This document shows, piece after piece, positions 25,560 through 35,164 of a DNA stretch of 64,000 bases. The notes below the pieces were generated by a model, which made no database searches, was not told the origin of the DNA, and saw only the letters and a list, made by a program, of their open reading frames with translations. Location of the stretch: contig JAFPWX010000009.1 of the NCBI GenBank assembly GCA_017412645.1, positions 1 through 64,000 of the forward strand. Direction: 5' to 3'. A program made the position numbers and the translations under genes. Positions within the stretch are counted from its first letter, which is position 1. Each line of letters starts with the position of its first letter. Source of the DNA: Bacteroidales bacterium. Its GTDB lineage: Bacteria; Bacteroidota; Bacteroidia; Bacteroidales; UBA932.

Positions 25560-26627
25560 ATGAAACATATTGTATTTTTCCTCGCAGGCGTCTTAGCCCT
25601 GGTGGCCTGCACTCCTGCACAAAAAGACTTCTACACACTCAAGGCCGGTAATATCGAAGCAGTCATTACTCCCTACGGAGGACGTATCGTCTCGCTGTTT
25701 GTTCCTGACCGCGACGGCGTATGCCGCGATATTGTTCTCGGCTTCGACACTTTGGATGAGTATTATCCCGAAAACAACCAGACCGACTTCGGTGCCGCTA
25801 TAGGCCGCTATGCCAACCGCATCAACGGAGGGCATCTCGAAATCGACGGAGTAACTTATCAGTTGCCTCAGAATAACTTCGGTCACTGTCTCCACGGAGG
25901 CCCCGACGGTTGGCAGTACAAAACGTACAAGGTTGTGAAGGCCACTCGCACTTCCCTGAAGCTCGAGATGGACTCCCCCGACGGAGATGCGAATTTCCCC
26001 GGCGCAGTGAAAGCATACGTAACTTATACCCTCACTCCGGAGAACACTTTGGATATTCTCTATGAGGCCACCACCGATGCTCCCACCGTGATAAACATGA
26101 CCAATCACAGCTACTTCAATCTGCATGGGGACGGCAACCGGAATATACTTGACTGTGAACTCTACCTCAACGCCTCGAACTACACACCCGTGGACGACAC
26201 CTTCATGACCACCGGCGAAATCGTCACTGTGGAAGGCACACCCTTCGATTTCCGCACTCCCAAACTGATCGGTCTGGAGATTGATGCCGACAACGAACAG
26301 TTGCGCAACGGCCACGGTTACGACCACAATTGGGTGCTGGATACCGCTGGCGACATCAGCGAGGTGGCCGCCGAGCTTTATTGCCCCGAGAACGGAATCG
26401 ACCTCAAGGTCTACACCGACGAGCCAGGCATCCAGGTCTATGCGGGCAATTTCCTGGACGGCACCGTTACCGGCAAGGGCGGGGTGGTTTATGGTCATCG
26501 TGCAGCAATTTGCCTGGAAACCCAGAAGTATCCCGACTCCCCGAACAAGCCCCAGTGGCCTTCCGCACTTCTTCGTCCAGGAGATAAGTACAAGAGCCAC
26601 ACAGTCTTTGCATTCAGTGTAAAATAG
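25560..26627 (+). CDS. galM: Aldose 1-epimerase (galactose mutarotase), exported lipoprotein form
   Basis: The 355-residue protein starts with a lipoprotein signal (FFLAGVLALVACTPA, Cys about 17), so it probably acts in the periplasm or at the outer membrane. The enzyme domain has GRYANRINGG, HCLHGGPDGW (substrate His), NMTNHSYFNLHG (catalytic His) and a C-terminal CLETQKYPDSPN (catalytic Glu). It interconverts alpha and beta anomers of sugars such as galactose. No sugar-utilisation genes are adjacent. Confidence 0.95.
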   Translation: MKHIVFFLAGVLALVACTPAQKDFYTLKAGNIEAVITPYGGRIVSLFVPDRDGVCRDIVLGFDTLDEYYPENNQTDFGAAIGRYANRINGGHLEIDGVTYQLPQNNFGHCLHGGPDGWQYKTYKVVKATRTSLKLEMDSPDGDANFPGAVKAYVTYTLTPENTLDILYEATTDAPTVINMTNHSYFNLHGDGNRNILDCELYLNASNYTPVDDTFMTTGEIVTVEGTPFDFRTPKLIGLEIDADNEQLRNGHGYDHNWVLDTAGDISEVAAELYCPENGIDLKVYTDEPGIQVYAGNFLDGTVTGKGGVVYGHRAAICLETQKYPDSPNKPQWPSALLRPGDKYKSHTVFAFSVK

Positions 26628-26653
26628 AATGTTGAAAACTTTGTGAAAAAAGT

Positions 26654-26685
26654 GAGCGGCTGTTCTTTGCGGTCGCTCTTTTTTT
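26654..26685 (+). terminator. Terminator after galM
   Basis: GAGCG (26654-26658) and CGCTC (26674-26678) enclose a 15-nt loop, followed by seven Ts. The promoter of guaB overlaps this structure. Confidence 0.7.
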
Positions 26686-26696
26686 ATCTACCTTTG
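26667..26696 (+). promoter_or_regulatory. Promoter of the guaB-led cluster
   Basis: TTG (26667-26669) and TACCTTTG (26689-26696) are 19 bp apart. The -33 element lies in the loop of the galM terminator. The ATG follows 18 nt after the -7 box. Confidence 0.7.
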
Positions 26697-26714
26697 TGCT
26701 TCGGAAAGTTAGTT

Positions 26715-27803
26715 ATGAGTAGTTATCAGGAACGTATCGTAAACGAAGGTCTCACCTTCGACGATGTACTTCTGATTCCGGCATGGTCAGAAGTACTTCC
26801 AAGGGAAGTTTCCCTCAAAACCCATTTTTCCAGAAACATACAGTTGGAGATCCCGATAGCCTCCGCGGCAATGGATACTGTCACTGAAGCCCCTATGGCC
26901 ATAGCTCTCGCAGGAGAAGGCGGCATAGGGGTTATTCATAAGAATATGTCAGTGGAAGCCCAGGCCGCAGCTGTGAAGAAGGTGCATGACGCCGGCCTCA
27001 AGGTCGCCGCCGCCCTGGGGATCACAGGCGACGTGCTCGAAAGGGCGGAAGTCCTCGCGGCCGCCGGAGCCGACGCGTTCGTGCTGGATTCGGCCCATGG
27101 TCACAGCAAGGGCGTGGTCAAGGCCCTTCACAAGCTCAAGAAAGCCGGGCTCAAGCCTGATATTGTGGTGGGCAACGTTGCCACCGCAGAGGCGACCCGC
27201 TGCCTGATCGACGCCGGCGCCGACGCAGTGAAGGTCGGCATCGGCCCGGGAAGCATCTGTACCACACGCGTGGTTGCAGGCGTTGGCGTGCCCCAGCTGA
27301 CGGCCATCCTCGAATGCGCCGAAGCCGCAGCCGGCAGCGGAGTTCCCATCATTGGAGACGGCGGCCTGCGCTACAGCGGCGACATCGTCAAGGCCCTTGC
27401 GGCCGGAGCCGACTGCGTGATGTGCGGCAGCCTCTTCGCCGGTACCACCGAGGCCCCCGGCGAGATCTTTGAAGACTTCAAGAACGGCAAGAAATTCAAG
27501 ATTTACCGTGGAATGGGCAGCATCGATGCCATGGAAGCCGGTTCCAAGGACCGTTATTTCCAGACAGGCGCCATGAAGCTCGTCCCCGAAGGAATAGTCG
27601 GCCGCGTCCCCTTCAAGGGAGACGTGGGCGACGTCATCTACCAGCTGCTCGGCGGCATTCGCAGCGGCATGGGATACTGCGGCGCCCCCGACCTACCCAC
27701 CCTCCGCACTGCCAGATTCATCCGGATTACATCGAACGGAGTGATAGAGAACCATCCCCACGACCTTACCATCGCAAAACCGGCACCCAACTACAAACAA
27801 TAA
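26715..27803 (+). CDS. guaB: IMP dehydrogenase lacking CBS domains
   Basis: GuaB oxidises IMP to XMP with NAD+, the first step to GMP. I chose ATG 26715 ([20 protein letters not shown]), matching family starts and following the promoter. The catalytic barrel is complete: [11 protein letters not shown], the [13 protein letters not shown] loop with the catalytic Cys, [10 protein letters not shown], and DRYFQ with [15 protein letters not shown]. The protein is only 362 residues, not about 490, because the two CBS modules are absent: [22 protein letters not shown] passes directly to [10 protein letters not shown]. Loss of the Bateman module implies loss of adenine/guanine nucleotide feedback. The gene guaA starts 1 bp after its stop. 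Confidence 0.95.
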   Translation: MSSYQERIVNEGLTFDDVLLIPAWSEVLPREVSLKTHFSRNIQLEIPIASAAMDTVTEAPMAIALAGEGGIGVIHKNMSVEAQAAAVKKVHDAGLKVAAALGITGDVLERAEVLAAAGADAFVLDSAHGHSKGVVKALHKLKKAGLKPDIVVGNVATAEATRCLIDAGADAVKVGIGPGSICTTRVVAGVGVPQLTAILECAEAAAGSGVPIIGDGGLRYSGDIVKALAAGADCVMCGSLFAGTTEAPGEIFEDFKNGKKFKIYRGMGSIDAMEAGSKDRYFQTGAMKLVPEGIVGRVPFKGDVGDVIYQLLGGIRSGMGYCGAPDLPTLRTARFIRITSNGVIENHPHDLTIAKPAPNYKQ

Positions 27804-27804
27804 T

Positions 27805-28788
27805 ATGCAAAACGATGTACGCCCGGAAAACATGCAGAGAATAACCGGGGAAAACCTAGCCAAACAGTTTATAGATACCCAGATCGAGGCTCTTCGCAGT
27901 CAGATTGGGAATAGTAAAGTACTCCTCGCCCTCTCGGGCGGAGTGGATTCTTCAGTAGTCGCGGCACTCCTCATCAAGGCCATAGGCAAGAATCTCGTCT
28001 GCGTACACGTGAATCACGGACTGCTGCGCAAAGGCGAGCCCGAACAGGTGATCAAGGTGTTCCGCGACCAGCTTGGAGCAGAGCTCATCTATGTGGACGC
28101 AGTGGACCGCTTCCTGGACAAACTGGCCGGAGTAAGCGATCCCGAACAGAAGCGCCACATCATAGGAAAGGAATTCATCGACGTATTCGCCGAAGAAGCA
28201 GCCAAGCTCCAGGGAATAAAGTTCCTGGCACAGGGCACCATCTACCCCGACATCCTCGAAAGCAAGGATGGAATCAAGGCTCACCACAATGTGGGAGGCC
28301 TTCCCCCCGAACTCGATTTCGAACTCGTAGAACCCGTAAAACTCCTTTATAAGGATGAAGTCAGAGTCGTAGGAAAGGCCCTCGGTCTGCCCGACAACAT
28401 GGTGTTCCGTCAGCCCTTCCCGGGTCCCGGACTGGGCGTGCGCTGCACCGGAGCCATCACCCGCGAACGTCTGGAAGCCGTACGTGAATCCGACGCCATT
28501 CTGCGTGAGGAATTCGCCGCGGCAGGCCTGGAAGGTAAGGTGTGGCAGTATTTCACCATCGTGCCCGACTATAAATCCACGGGAATCAAAGACGGCAAGC
28601 GCTCATACGAGTGGCCGGTCATCATCCGTGCCGTCAACACCCGCGACGCAGTAACCGCCACCGTGCCTCAGCTGCCTATAGATCTGCTTGAGCACATTAC
28701 AGCCAGGATCATTTCCGAGGTGAAGGGCGTGAACCGCGTACTCTTCGACATGACCCCGAAGCCCACGGCAACCATCGAATGGGAATAG
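27805..28788 (+). CDS. guaA: GMP synthase ATP-pyrophosphatase part, without glutaminase domain
   Basis: The 327-residue protein matches only the C-terminal two-thirds of GuaA. It has the P-loop LLALSGGVDSSVVAALL, QGTIYPDILESKDG, GLPPELDFELVEPVKLL, FPGPGLGVRC and the dimerisation end NRVLFDMTPKPTATIEWE. The class-I glutamine amidotransferase domain (about 190 residues) is missing. The protein either uses free ammonia or pairs with a separate GATase subunit encoded elsewhere, as in the two-subunit GMP synthases of archaea. It amidates XMP to GMP with ATP. The frame is clean, so this is not a frameshift. Confidence 0.95.
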   Translation: MQNDVRPENMQRITGENLAKQFIDTQIEALRSQIGNSKVLLALSGGVDSSVVAALLIKAIGKNLVCVHVNHGLLRKGEPEQVIKVFRDQLGAELIYVDAVDRFLDKLAGVSDPEQKRHIIGKEFIDVFAEEAAKLQGIKFLAQGTIYPDILESKDGIKAHHNVGGLPPELDFELVEPVKLLYKDEVRVVGKALGLPDNMVFRQPFPGPGLGVRCTGAITRERLEAVRESDAILREEFAAAGLEGKVWQYFTIVPDYKSTGIKDGKRSYEWPVIIRAVNTRDAVTATVPQLPIDLLEHITARIISEVKGVNRVLFDMTPKPTATIEWE

Positions 28789-28809
28789 ACATTACTTTAC
28801 TAAAAACAT

Positions 28810-30165
28810 ATGAAACAGAAAGACGCAATTTATGATGTCCGACCTCTGGGGGTCGGAAAGACCCTTACCCTGGGTCTCCAGCACATGTTCGCCATGTTCG
28901 GCGCCACCGTGCTGGTTCCGGTCATCACCGGACTGAGCATGAGTGCCACCCTCCTCTTCGCAGGTCTCGGCACCCTTATCTTCCACCTCTGCACCAAACT
29001 CAAGGTACCCGCATTTCTAGGCAGCTCCTTCGCCTTCCTCGGCGGCTACGCCACCGTGGTTCAGATGGGCATGGCCGGCGGCCTCACCCAGGCCCAGGCT
29101 CTCCCCTACGCCTGTATCGGCGTGTTCTGCGCAGGTCTCATGTACTTCATCCTGGCAGGACTGTTCGCAGCCTTCGGAGCCAAGAAGGTGATGCGCTTCT
29201 TCCCGCCCATCGTAACTGGTCCCATCATCATCGCCATCGGCCTCATCCTCTCCGGCAGCGCCATAAACAACTGCGGCCAGAACTGGTGGATCGCCCTGCT
29301 TGCAATCGCCATCATCCTGGTCTGCAACATCTGGGGCAAGGGCATGATCAAGATCATCCCCATCCTGCTCGGCGTGCTCGGTTCCTACATCGTGGCCGCA
29401 TGCATCGGCCTCTGCGATTTCACTCCCGTCAAGGAAGCCGCCTGGATCGGCCTGCCCGTAAAGTGGGAAAACACCGCCATCTCGGTCTTCGCCAATCCCA
29501 ACTGGGGCCTCATCGTCGCAGCCATCATCGCAATTCTGCCCATATCTCTTGCAACCATGATGGAACATATCGGCGACATGTGCGCCATCTCCTCCACCAC
29601 CGGCATCAACTATCTTGAGGAACCCGGCCTGCACCGCACCCTCATGGGCGACGGTCTCGCAACCGCCCTGGCTTCACTCTTCGGCGCTCCGGCCAACACC
29701 ACTTACGGTGAGAACACCGGCGTCCTGAACCTCACCAAGGTCTACGACCCGAAGGTCATCCGCATCGCCGCCGTCTTCGCGATCGTCTTGAGCTTCTGCC
29801 CGAAGTTCTCCGCCATCATCGCCTGCATGCCCGCTGCCACCATCGGAGGCGTCTCCCTGGTGCTCTACGGTATGATCTCCGCAGTCGGCGTGAGGAATGT
29901 GGTTGAGAACAAGGTTGACTTCAAGTCTTCCCGCAACGTGCTCATCATGGCCCTCATCCTCGTACTCTCCATCGGTATCTCCTACAGCAGCGCAGGTTGC
30001 CTCGACCTTGGCTTCACCAAGCTCTCCGGCCTCGCAGTGGGCGCCCTCGTGGGTATCATCCTCAACGCGGTACTTCCCGGCAAGGACTATGAGTTCGGTG
30101 CGAACGAGATAGGCGACATGGCCGTGGATTTCGAAATAAACCCTTCTCTGAGAAAGAAGAAATAA
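28810..30165 (+). CDS. uraA: Uracil/xanthine permease (NCS2 family)
   Basis: The 451-residue membrane protein has about 12-14 hydrophobic segments and NCS2 signatures (LGLQHMFAMFGATVLVPVITG, ATMMEHIGDMCAI, LMGDGLATALASLFGAPANTTYGENTGV). The last, with NTTYGEN, is the UraA-type substrate and proton-coupling region. It imports uracil or a related base by proton symport. It starts 21 bp after guaA and shares one base with the apt start (TAATG). Confidence 0.92.
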   Translation: MKQKDAIYDVRPLGVGKTLTLGLQHMFAMFGATVLVPVITGLSMSATLLFAGLGTLIFHLCTKLKVPAFLGSSFAFLGGYATVVQMGMAGGLTQAQALPYACIGVFCAGLMYFILAGLFAAFGAKKVMRFFPPIVTGPIIIAIGLILSGSAINNCGQNWWIALLAIAIILVCNIWGKGMIKIIPILLGVLGSYIVAACIGLCDFTPVKEAAWIGLPVKWENTAISVFANPNWGLIVAAIIAILPISLATMMEHIGDMCAISSTTGINYLEEPGLHRTLMGDGLATALASLFGAPANTTYGENTGVLNLTKVYDPKVIRIAAVFAIVLSFCPKFSAIIACMPAATIGGVSLVLYGMISAVGVRNVVENKVDFKSSRNVLIMALILVLSIGISYSSAGCLDLGFTKLSGLAVGALVGIILNAVLPGKDYEFGANEIGDMAVDFEINPSLRKKK

Positions 30166-30698
30166 TGACTGACTCACAGTTAAAAGAGCATATCCGCATC
30201 GTCCCGGACTACCCCGTCAAAGGGATAATGTTCTTCGATGTGACCACCCTCTTCAAGGATGCAGAATGCTTCGAAGAAGTGGTGAAGCGCATCACCGACG
30301 CCTTCAAGGGCAAGGGCATCACCAAAGTGGCAGGCATAGAGTCACGCGGCTTCATCACCGGAGCCGCTGTGGCTGCCCGCCTCGGCGCCGGCTTCGTGCC
30401 TATACGCAAGCCCGGCAAACTCCCCGCCCGCGTGGTATCGGAAAAGTACACCAAGGAATACGGCACCGACTCCATAGAGATTCATGACGATGCCTTAGGT
30501 CCGGACGACGTTGTGCTCATCCACGACGACATCCTGGCTACCGGAGGCACCGCTTCCGCGGCAGTTCGCCTCGTGAAGGGCTTCCATCCCAAGGCGGTGT
30601 ACTGCAACTTTATTATCAATATCACCGATTGTCCCCGCACCTCCCCCATTCCGGAGGACGTGGAGACCGTTTCAATACTTGACATGGCTGAAAACTAG
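30165..30698 (+). CDS. apt: Adenine phosphoribosyltransferase
   Basis: The enzyme makes AMP from adenine and PRPP. At 177 residues it shows IPDYPVKGIMFFDVTTL-like Apt residues (VPDYPVKGIMFFDV), AGIESRGFITGAAVAARLG, IRKPGKLP and the PRPP motif VLIHDDILATGGTASAAV. It overlaps uraA by 1 nt, which indicates translational coupling in the salvage cluster. Confidence 0.96.
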   Translation: MTDSQLKEHIRIVPDYPVKGIMFFDVTTLFKDAECFEEVVKRITDAFKGKGITKVAGIESRGFITGAAVAARLGAGFVPIRKPGKLPARVVSEKYTKEYGTDSIEIHDDALGPDDVVLIHDDILATGGTASAAVRLVKGFHPKAVYCNFIINITDCPRTSPIPEDVETVSILDMAEN

Positions 30699-30746
30699 CC
30701 TTAAAACCGAACCTTTTTATTATATCAACGTTATAAATTACATTTT

Positions 30747-31484
30747 ATGCGTAAGCTTTTCGTTGCTGCTTTTGCAGTGTTCGCCCTCGCTCTAGGAGCA
30801 AAGGCGCAGACCAACCTCCAAATGTTCTACGACCTCGGACGCGGTTATGCAACCACCACTTTCGAAGGATTCTATGCTGACAACTGGGGAGACACCTTCT
30901 TCTTCCTCGATCATTACTATGCCACGGCGAACGACCGCGAAGGCACTGCCTTGATCCCTCCTGCCTCTTCCGCCATCAACGGCAGCTACTTCGAGATTGA
31001 GCGCAATCTCAACTTCTGGAAGGACACCAAACTCGCCGACCTCAGCCTTCATGTCGAGTATGACGGAGCCACCTGGGGCGCCGGTGTCGCCTGCGTGGGT
31101 TTGAACTACTTCCTGCATTCCAGCGACTTCAAGAACATCTTTAATGTGGCTGTCATGTATGATTACCACATCGCCCGTGGTTATGCTTCCGTTCCCGTCA
31201 AGTTCACAGGCGTTTGGGGCTTGCAGGACCTCTTCGGTGTGGAAGGTCTGCGTTTCAGCGGCTTCATCGATGTCTGGGGCAACGACAATACATTTGTCGT
31301 GGACGGCAACAATAAGGACACGAAGCTCAGCATCCTTTCCGAGCCTCAGATCTGGTACAACGTGGGCAAGTTCATCGGAGTTGACAACCTCCACCTCGGC
31401 GGCGAGGTCGAACTCTCCCTCAATTTCGCAGGCAACTACGGCTTCATGTGCAACCCCTGCCTCGGCTGCAAGTGGATTTTCTAG
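30747..31484 (+). CDS. DUF5020/Tsx-like outer-membrane channel
   Basis: The 245-residue protein has a signal peptide (FAVFALALGAKAQ) and then strand-rich sequence: NLQMFYDLGRG at the mature N-terminus, the aromatic TFFFLDHYYA, and the ending NPCLGCKWIF with a C-terminal Phe. This agrees with the DUF5020 family, which resembles the nucleoside channel Tsx. Its position between apt and a purine permease suggests that it passes nucleosides or bases across the outer membrane; this is inference from context. A 48-bp gap separates it from apt. Confidence 0.75.
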   Translation: MRKLFVAAFAVFALALGAKAQTNLQMFYDLGRGYATTTFEGFYADNWGDTFFFLDHYYATANDREGTALIPPASSAINGSYFEIERNLNFWKDTKLADLSLHVEYDGATWGAGVACVGLNYFLHSSDFKNIFNVAVMYDYHIARGYASVPVKFTGVWGLQDLFGVEGLRFSGFIDVWGNDNTFVVDGNNKDTKLSILSEPQIWYNVGKFIGVDNLHLGGEVELSLNFAGNYGFMCNPCLGCKWIF

Positions 31485-31501
31485 TCTGAGAGGACAGGAC
31501 T

Positions 31502-32830
31502 ATGGCAAAATTTCTTGAAAAAGCCTTTGGCTTTAAGAGCGGCGAAAATAACGTCCGCACCGAGATCCTTGCCGGTCTCACCACCTTCCTCACGATGGCC
31601 TATATCCTGGCCGTCAACCCCGGCATCTTCAGCGCCCTTCCCGGAATGCCCGGCGGCAGCGTCTTCACCGCCACCGCTCTCGCAGCCATCGTAGGTACGC
31701 TTGTGATGGCCCTGTACGCCAAGAAGCCTTTCGCCCTCGCCCCCGGCATGGGTCTGAACGCCTTCTTCGTGTTCACCGTATGCCTCGGAATGGGTCACAC
31801 CTGGCAGTTCGCTCTGACGGCTGTCCTCATCGAGGGTATCATCTTCGTCATCCTCACTCTCACGAAGGTCCGCTCATGGCTCATCAACGCCATCCCCGGA
31901 ACGCTTAAGAAAGCCATCGGCGCCGGTATCGGCCTCTTCATCGCCTTCATCGGCATGCAGAACGCCGGTATCATCGTCGACAACGGCGCCACCCTCGTCA
32001 GCCTCGGCGACATCACCCACGGCAAGGCTCTCGTCGGCATCATCGGCCTGTTCATCACCGCCGGCCTCGTAATGGCAAAGGTTCGTGGAGGCATGCTCTG
32101 GGGCATCCTTATCACTGCCGTCATCGGTCTCTTCATAAAGGATCCCGCAACCGGAGCAGCCATCACCACCCTCCCCACCAAGGTCGTTTCGCTTCCCGAC
32201 AGCATCAGCCCCATCTTCTGCCAGTTCGAGTGGAAGAGCATCCTCAGCTGGGACATGCTGGCAGTCGTGTTCACCTTCCTCTTCATAGATATGTTCGACA
32301 CCATGGGCACCATCATAGGCGTGCATCAGGGTGCCGGCCTTATCAACAAGGGTAACGAAGAGATCCCGGGTGTAGAGAAGATGTTCCTTGCCGACTCCAT
32401 CGCCACCATCTGCGGAGCTTGCTTCGGCACCTCCACCACCACTACCTATGTGGAGAGCGCATCCGGCGTGGGCGAAGGCGGCCGTACCGGCCTCACATCC
32501 TTCTCCGTGGCGGTATTCTTCGCCCTGGCACTGTTCCTCAGCCCGATCTTCCTGGCTATTCCCGGCGCAGCCACCGCTCCCGCACTCATCATTGTGGGCG
32601 TGATGATGATGCCGTCCGTGAAGACCATCCACTGGGAAGATTACTGCAAGGCTATCCCGGCATTCATCACCATCATCATGATGCCCCTTGCCTACAGCAT
32701 CTCCGACGGTATCCTCCTCGGCGTTATCGCCTACGTTCTCTGCCACGCTGTCGCCGGCAAGTTCAAGGAAATCTCCGTTACCATGTGGATACTCGCAGCG
32801 CTGTTCATCTGCAAGTATATCTTTATCTAG
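31502..32830 (+). CDS. NCS2-family purine (hypoxanthine/guanine/adenine) permease
   Basis: The 442-residue transporter belongs to the AzgA/PbuG branch. It starts FGFKSGENNVRTEILAGLTTFLTMAYILAVNP, has ALAPGMGLNAFFVF, then FIDMFDTMGTIIGV and SSTTTYVESASGVGEGGRTGLT, all typical. It imports oxidised or amino purines with protons. It follows the Tsx-like gene by 17 bp and is the last gene before a strong terminator. Confidence 0.93.
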   Translation: MAKFLEKAFGFKSGENNVRTEILAGLTTFLTMAYILAVNPGIFSALPGMPGGSVFTATALAAIVGTLVMALYAKKPFALAPGMGLNAFFVFTVCLGMGHTWQFALTAVLIEGIIFVILTLTKVRSWLINAIPGTLKKAIGAGIGLFIAFIGMQNAGIIVDNGATLVSLGDITHGKALVGIIGLFITAGLVMAKVRGGMLWGILITAVIGLFIKDPATGAAITTLPTKVVSLPDSISPIFCQFEWKSILSWDMLAVVFTFLFIDMFDTMGTIIGVHQGAGLINKGNEEIPGVEKMFLADSIATICGACFGTSTTTTYVESASGVGEGGRTGLTSFSVAVFFALALFLSPIFLAIPGAATAPALIIVGVMMMPSVKTIHWEDYCKAIPAFITIIMMPLAYSISDGILLGVIAYVLCHAVAGKFKEISVTMWILAALFICKYIFI

Positions 32831-32854
32831 CCGGATCTGCGGCATACTTTCTTC

Positions 32855-32885
32855 GGCGGGGACCTTTTGGCCCCCGCCTTTTTTT
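32855..32885 (+). terminator. Terminator of the nucleobase cluster
   Basis: GGCGGGG (32855-32861) pairs with CCCCGCC (32872-32878), with an inner CC/GG and a TTTT loop, then seven Ts. Confidence 0.9.
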
Positions 32886-32933
32886 CACTGAAGTGCTCGT
32901 ACCCTGTTATTTCTCGGCAGGTTACGTGATTAT

Positions 32934-32964
32934 TTGCATTTCTCTCGCTTTGCTCGTAACTTTG
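32934..32964 (+). promoter_or_regulatory. Promoter of uvrB
   Basis: TTG (32934-32936) and TAACTTTG (32957-32964) are 20 bp apart. The ATG begins 5 nt after the box, so the mRNA is probably leaderless. I saw no LexA-like box. Confidence 0.75.
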
Positions 32965-32969
32965 CAGAT

Positions 32970-35141
32970 ATGAAGTTCGACCTCCAATCGATGTACAAGC
33001 CCTCCGGGGACCAGCCGGAAGCCATTGAACAGCTCTCCCAGGCTCTCAAAAAGGGAGTGCACGACGTGTGCCTTCTTGGCGTTACAGGTTCCGGGAAAAC
33101 CTTCACCATGGCCAATGTCATCGCAAAGCTTCAGAGGCCGGCTCTCATACTTAGTCACAACAAGACCCTGGCTGCCCAGCTCTATGGCGAATTCAAGTCC
33201 TTCTTTCCATACAATGCGGTGGAGTATTTCGTAAGTTATTACGACTATTATCAGCCGGAGGCGTACATCCCCACCACCGACACTTATATCGAGAAAGACC
33301 TCTCCATCAACGACCAAATAGAAAAACTCCGTCTCAGCGCAGCCAGCGCCCTTATGTCCGGTCGCAGGGACGTCATCGTAATCTCCTCGGTATCATGCCT
33401 TTACGGTATCGGCAATCCGGAAGACTGGAAGGCGCAAACCATCACTGTTCGCCGCGGACAGAAGCTCTCGCAGACCAGTTTCCTGTACAGTCTGGTGGAA
33501 TCCCTCTATTCCCGCAACGAAGTGGATTTCCAGAGAGGAACGTTCCGGGTGCGGGGCGACACGGTGGACGTTTTTCTCGGCGGCTCGGATGAGGCCGTCC
33601 GCATAGAATTTTTCGGAAACGAGGTGGACGCTGTGTCCCTGATAGAGCCCCTCAGCGGTCGCAAGATGGAATCGCTCGAGTACGTCGACATCTATCCGGC
33701 CAACAATTTCGTAACCACGAGGGAGCGCTCCATCGCCGCGGTCTCCCATATCCAGGACGACCTGAAGGCCCAGATCGACTTCTTCGAAAGCATAGGCAAA
33801 CCCCTGGAAGCCAAGCGTTTGCAGCAGCGGGTAGAGAACGACCTGGAGATGATAAAGGAGATGGGCTACTGCCCCGGGATAGAGAACTATTCGCGCTATC
33901 TCGACGGTCGCGAACCCGGCCAGCGGCCATTCTGCCTGTTGGACTACTTCCCGAAAGACTTCATCACTTTCATCGACGAGAGCCACGTCACGCTGCCTCA
34001 GATCCATGCCATGTACGGGGGCGACCATTCCCGCAAGAGCGTACTCATAGAATACGGCTTCCGTCTTCCGGCGGCGGCCGACAACAGGCCCCTCACATTT
34101 GACGAATTCGAAGCTCTCACAGGGCAGAAGGTCTATGTTTCCGCCACTCCGGCAGACTATGAGCTAGAGAAATCGGAAGGCCTTGTGGTAGAACAGGTTG
34201 TGCGACCTACCGGTCTGCTGGATCCGCCCATTGAGGTCCGTCCCGTAGAGCATCAGGTAGACGATCTGGTGGAGGAAATACGCAAGCGCGCTGAGAAAGA
34301 CGAACGCGTGCTGGTCACCACCCTCACGAAGAGGATGGCGGAAGAGCTCGACGAATATCTGCGCCGCATCGGCATACGCGTCCGCTACATCCATTCCGAC
34401 GTGGACACCGCCGAGAGGGTGGAAATAATTGAAGATTTCAAGAACGGCCTGTTCGACGTTCTGGTGGGAGTGAACCTGCTCCGAGAGGGGCTCGACCTGC
34501 CCACGGTATCGCTCGTTGCAATCCTGGATGCCGACAAGGAAGGCTTCCTGCGCACGGCCCGTGCCCTCACCCAGACCGCCGGCCGTGCCGCCCGCAACAT
34601 AAACGGGCTGGTTATAATGTATGCCGACGTCATCACTCCGTCCATGGAGTTCACCATTCGTGAGACCAACAGGAGGCGCGAGAAACAGATGGCCTACAAC
34701 AAACTGCATCACATTACTCCGCGCCAGGTGGAGACTCACGGCAATGAACTGGCAACGGAACTCACTTCCAAGAGGATGAATCCGCGCATAGCGAACGGTA
34801 CCACCGGCCGCGTGAGCGCGCCCAATTCATACGACGATCCCACCTACATCCCCAATCCTTCGGATCTGGGACGTGGCAGTGTGAGCGTGGGTTTCGGACA
34901 CGACTCGAAGCGCGACCAGGGCGCGGCGTTCTCCGAAGGCCGTGTCCAGGCCGACCTGGCGGCCGTGCTGCAGGATCCGGTGATCCGCAGCATGTCGCGC
35001 GAGCAGGTGGAAAAGCTCATCGAGGAGGACCGCGCCCGCATGAAGCACTCGGCCGAGACACTCGACTTCACCCAGGCCGCCCGCTATCGCGACGAGATGT
35101 GGGCTCTGCAGGAGTATCTCAAGGTCTGGAAAGACCGGTAA
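32970..35141 (+). CDS. uvrB: Excinuclease ABC subunit B
   Basis: UvrB is the damage-verifying helicase of nucleotide excision repair. The ATG at 32970 gives 723 residues. Visible parts are [17 protein letters not shown] (Walker A), [15 protein letters not shown] (beta-hairpin region), [19 protein letters not shown] (Walker B), [35 protein letters not shown] (motif VI) and a C-terminal UVR domain ([16 protein letters not shown]) that binds UvrC. A poorly conserved insert rich in Gly and Ser precedes the UVR domain, as in many Bacteroidota. Confidence 0.98.
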   Translation: MKFDLQSMYKPSGDQPEAIEQLSQALKKGVHDVCLLGVTGSGKTFTMANVIAKLQRPALILSHNKTLAAQLYGEFKSFFPYNAVEYFVSYYDYYQPEAYIPTTDTYIEKDLSINDQIEKLRLSAASALMSGRRDVIVISSVSCLYGIGNPEDWKAQTITVRRGQKLSQTSFLYSLVESLYSRNEVDFQRGTFRVRGDTVDVFLGGSDEAVRIEFFGNEVDAVSLIEPLSGRKMESLEYVDIYPANNFVTTRERSIAAVSHIQDDLKAQIDFFESIGKPLEAKRLQQRVENDLEMIKEMGYCPGIENYSRYLDGREPGQRPFCLLDYFPKDFITFIDESHVTLPQIHAMYGGDHSRKSVLIEYGFRLPAAADNRPLTFDEFEALTGQKVYVSATPADYELEKSEGLVVEQVVRPTGLLDPPIEVRPVEHQVDDLVEEIRKRAEKDERVLVTTLTKRMAEELDEYLRRIGIRVRYIHSDVDTAERVEIIEDFKNGLFDVLVGVNLLREGLDLPTVSLVAILDADKEGFLRTARALTQTAGRAARNINGLVIMYADVITPSMEFTIRETNRRREKQMAYNKLHHITPRQVETHGNELATELTSKRMNPRIANGTTGRVSAPNSYDDPTYIPNPSDLGRGSVSVGFGHDSKRDQGAAFSEGRVQADLAAVLQDPVIRSMSREQVEKLIEEDRARMKHSAETLDFTQAARYRDEMWALQEYLKVWKDR

Positions 35142-35148
35142 TTTTTAC

Positions 35149-35156
35149 TATTTTTG
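35149..35156 (+). promoter_or_regulatory. -7 box before the RelA/SpoT gene
   Basis: TATTTTTG ends 8 nt before the ATG at 35165, in the 23-bp gap after uvrB. No TTG lies at the proper distance, so this may be only a weak promoter. Confidence 0.45.
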
Positions 35157-35164
35157 TTCCCGGT

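Noticed and set aside
29017..29634. Minus-strand acidic frame opposite the uracil permease gene
   Set aside because: Asp/Glu/Gly-rich composition is the expected mirror of hydrophobic membrane codons, and there is no start context.
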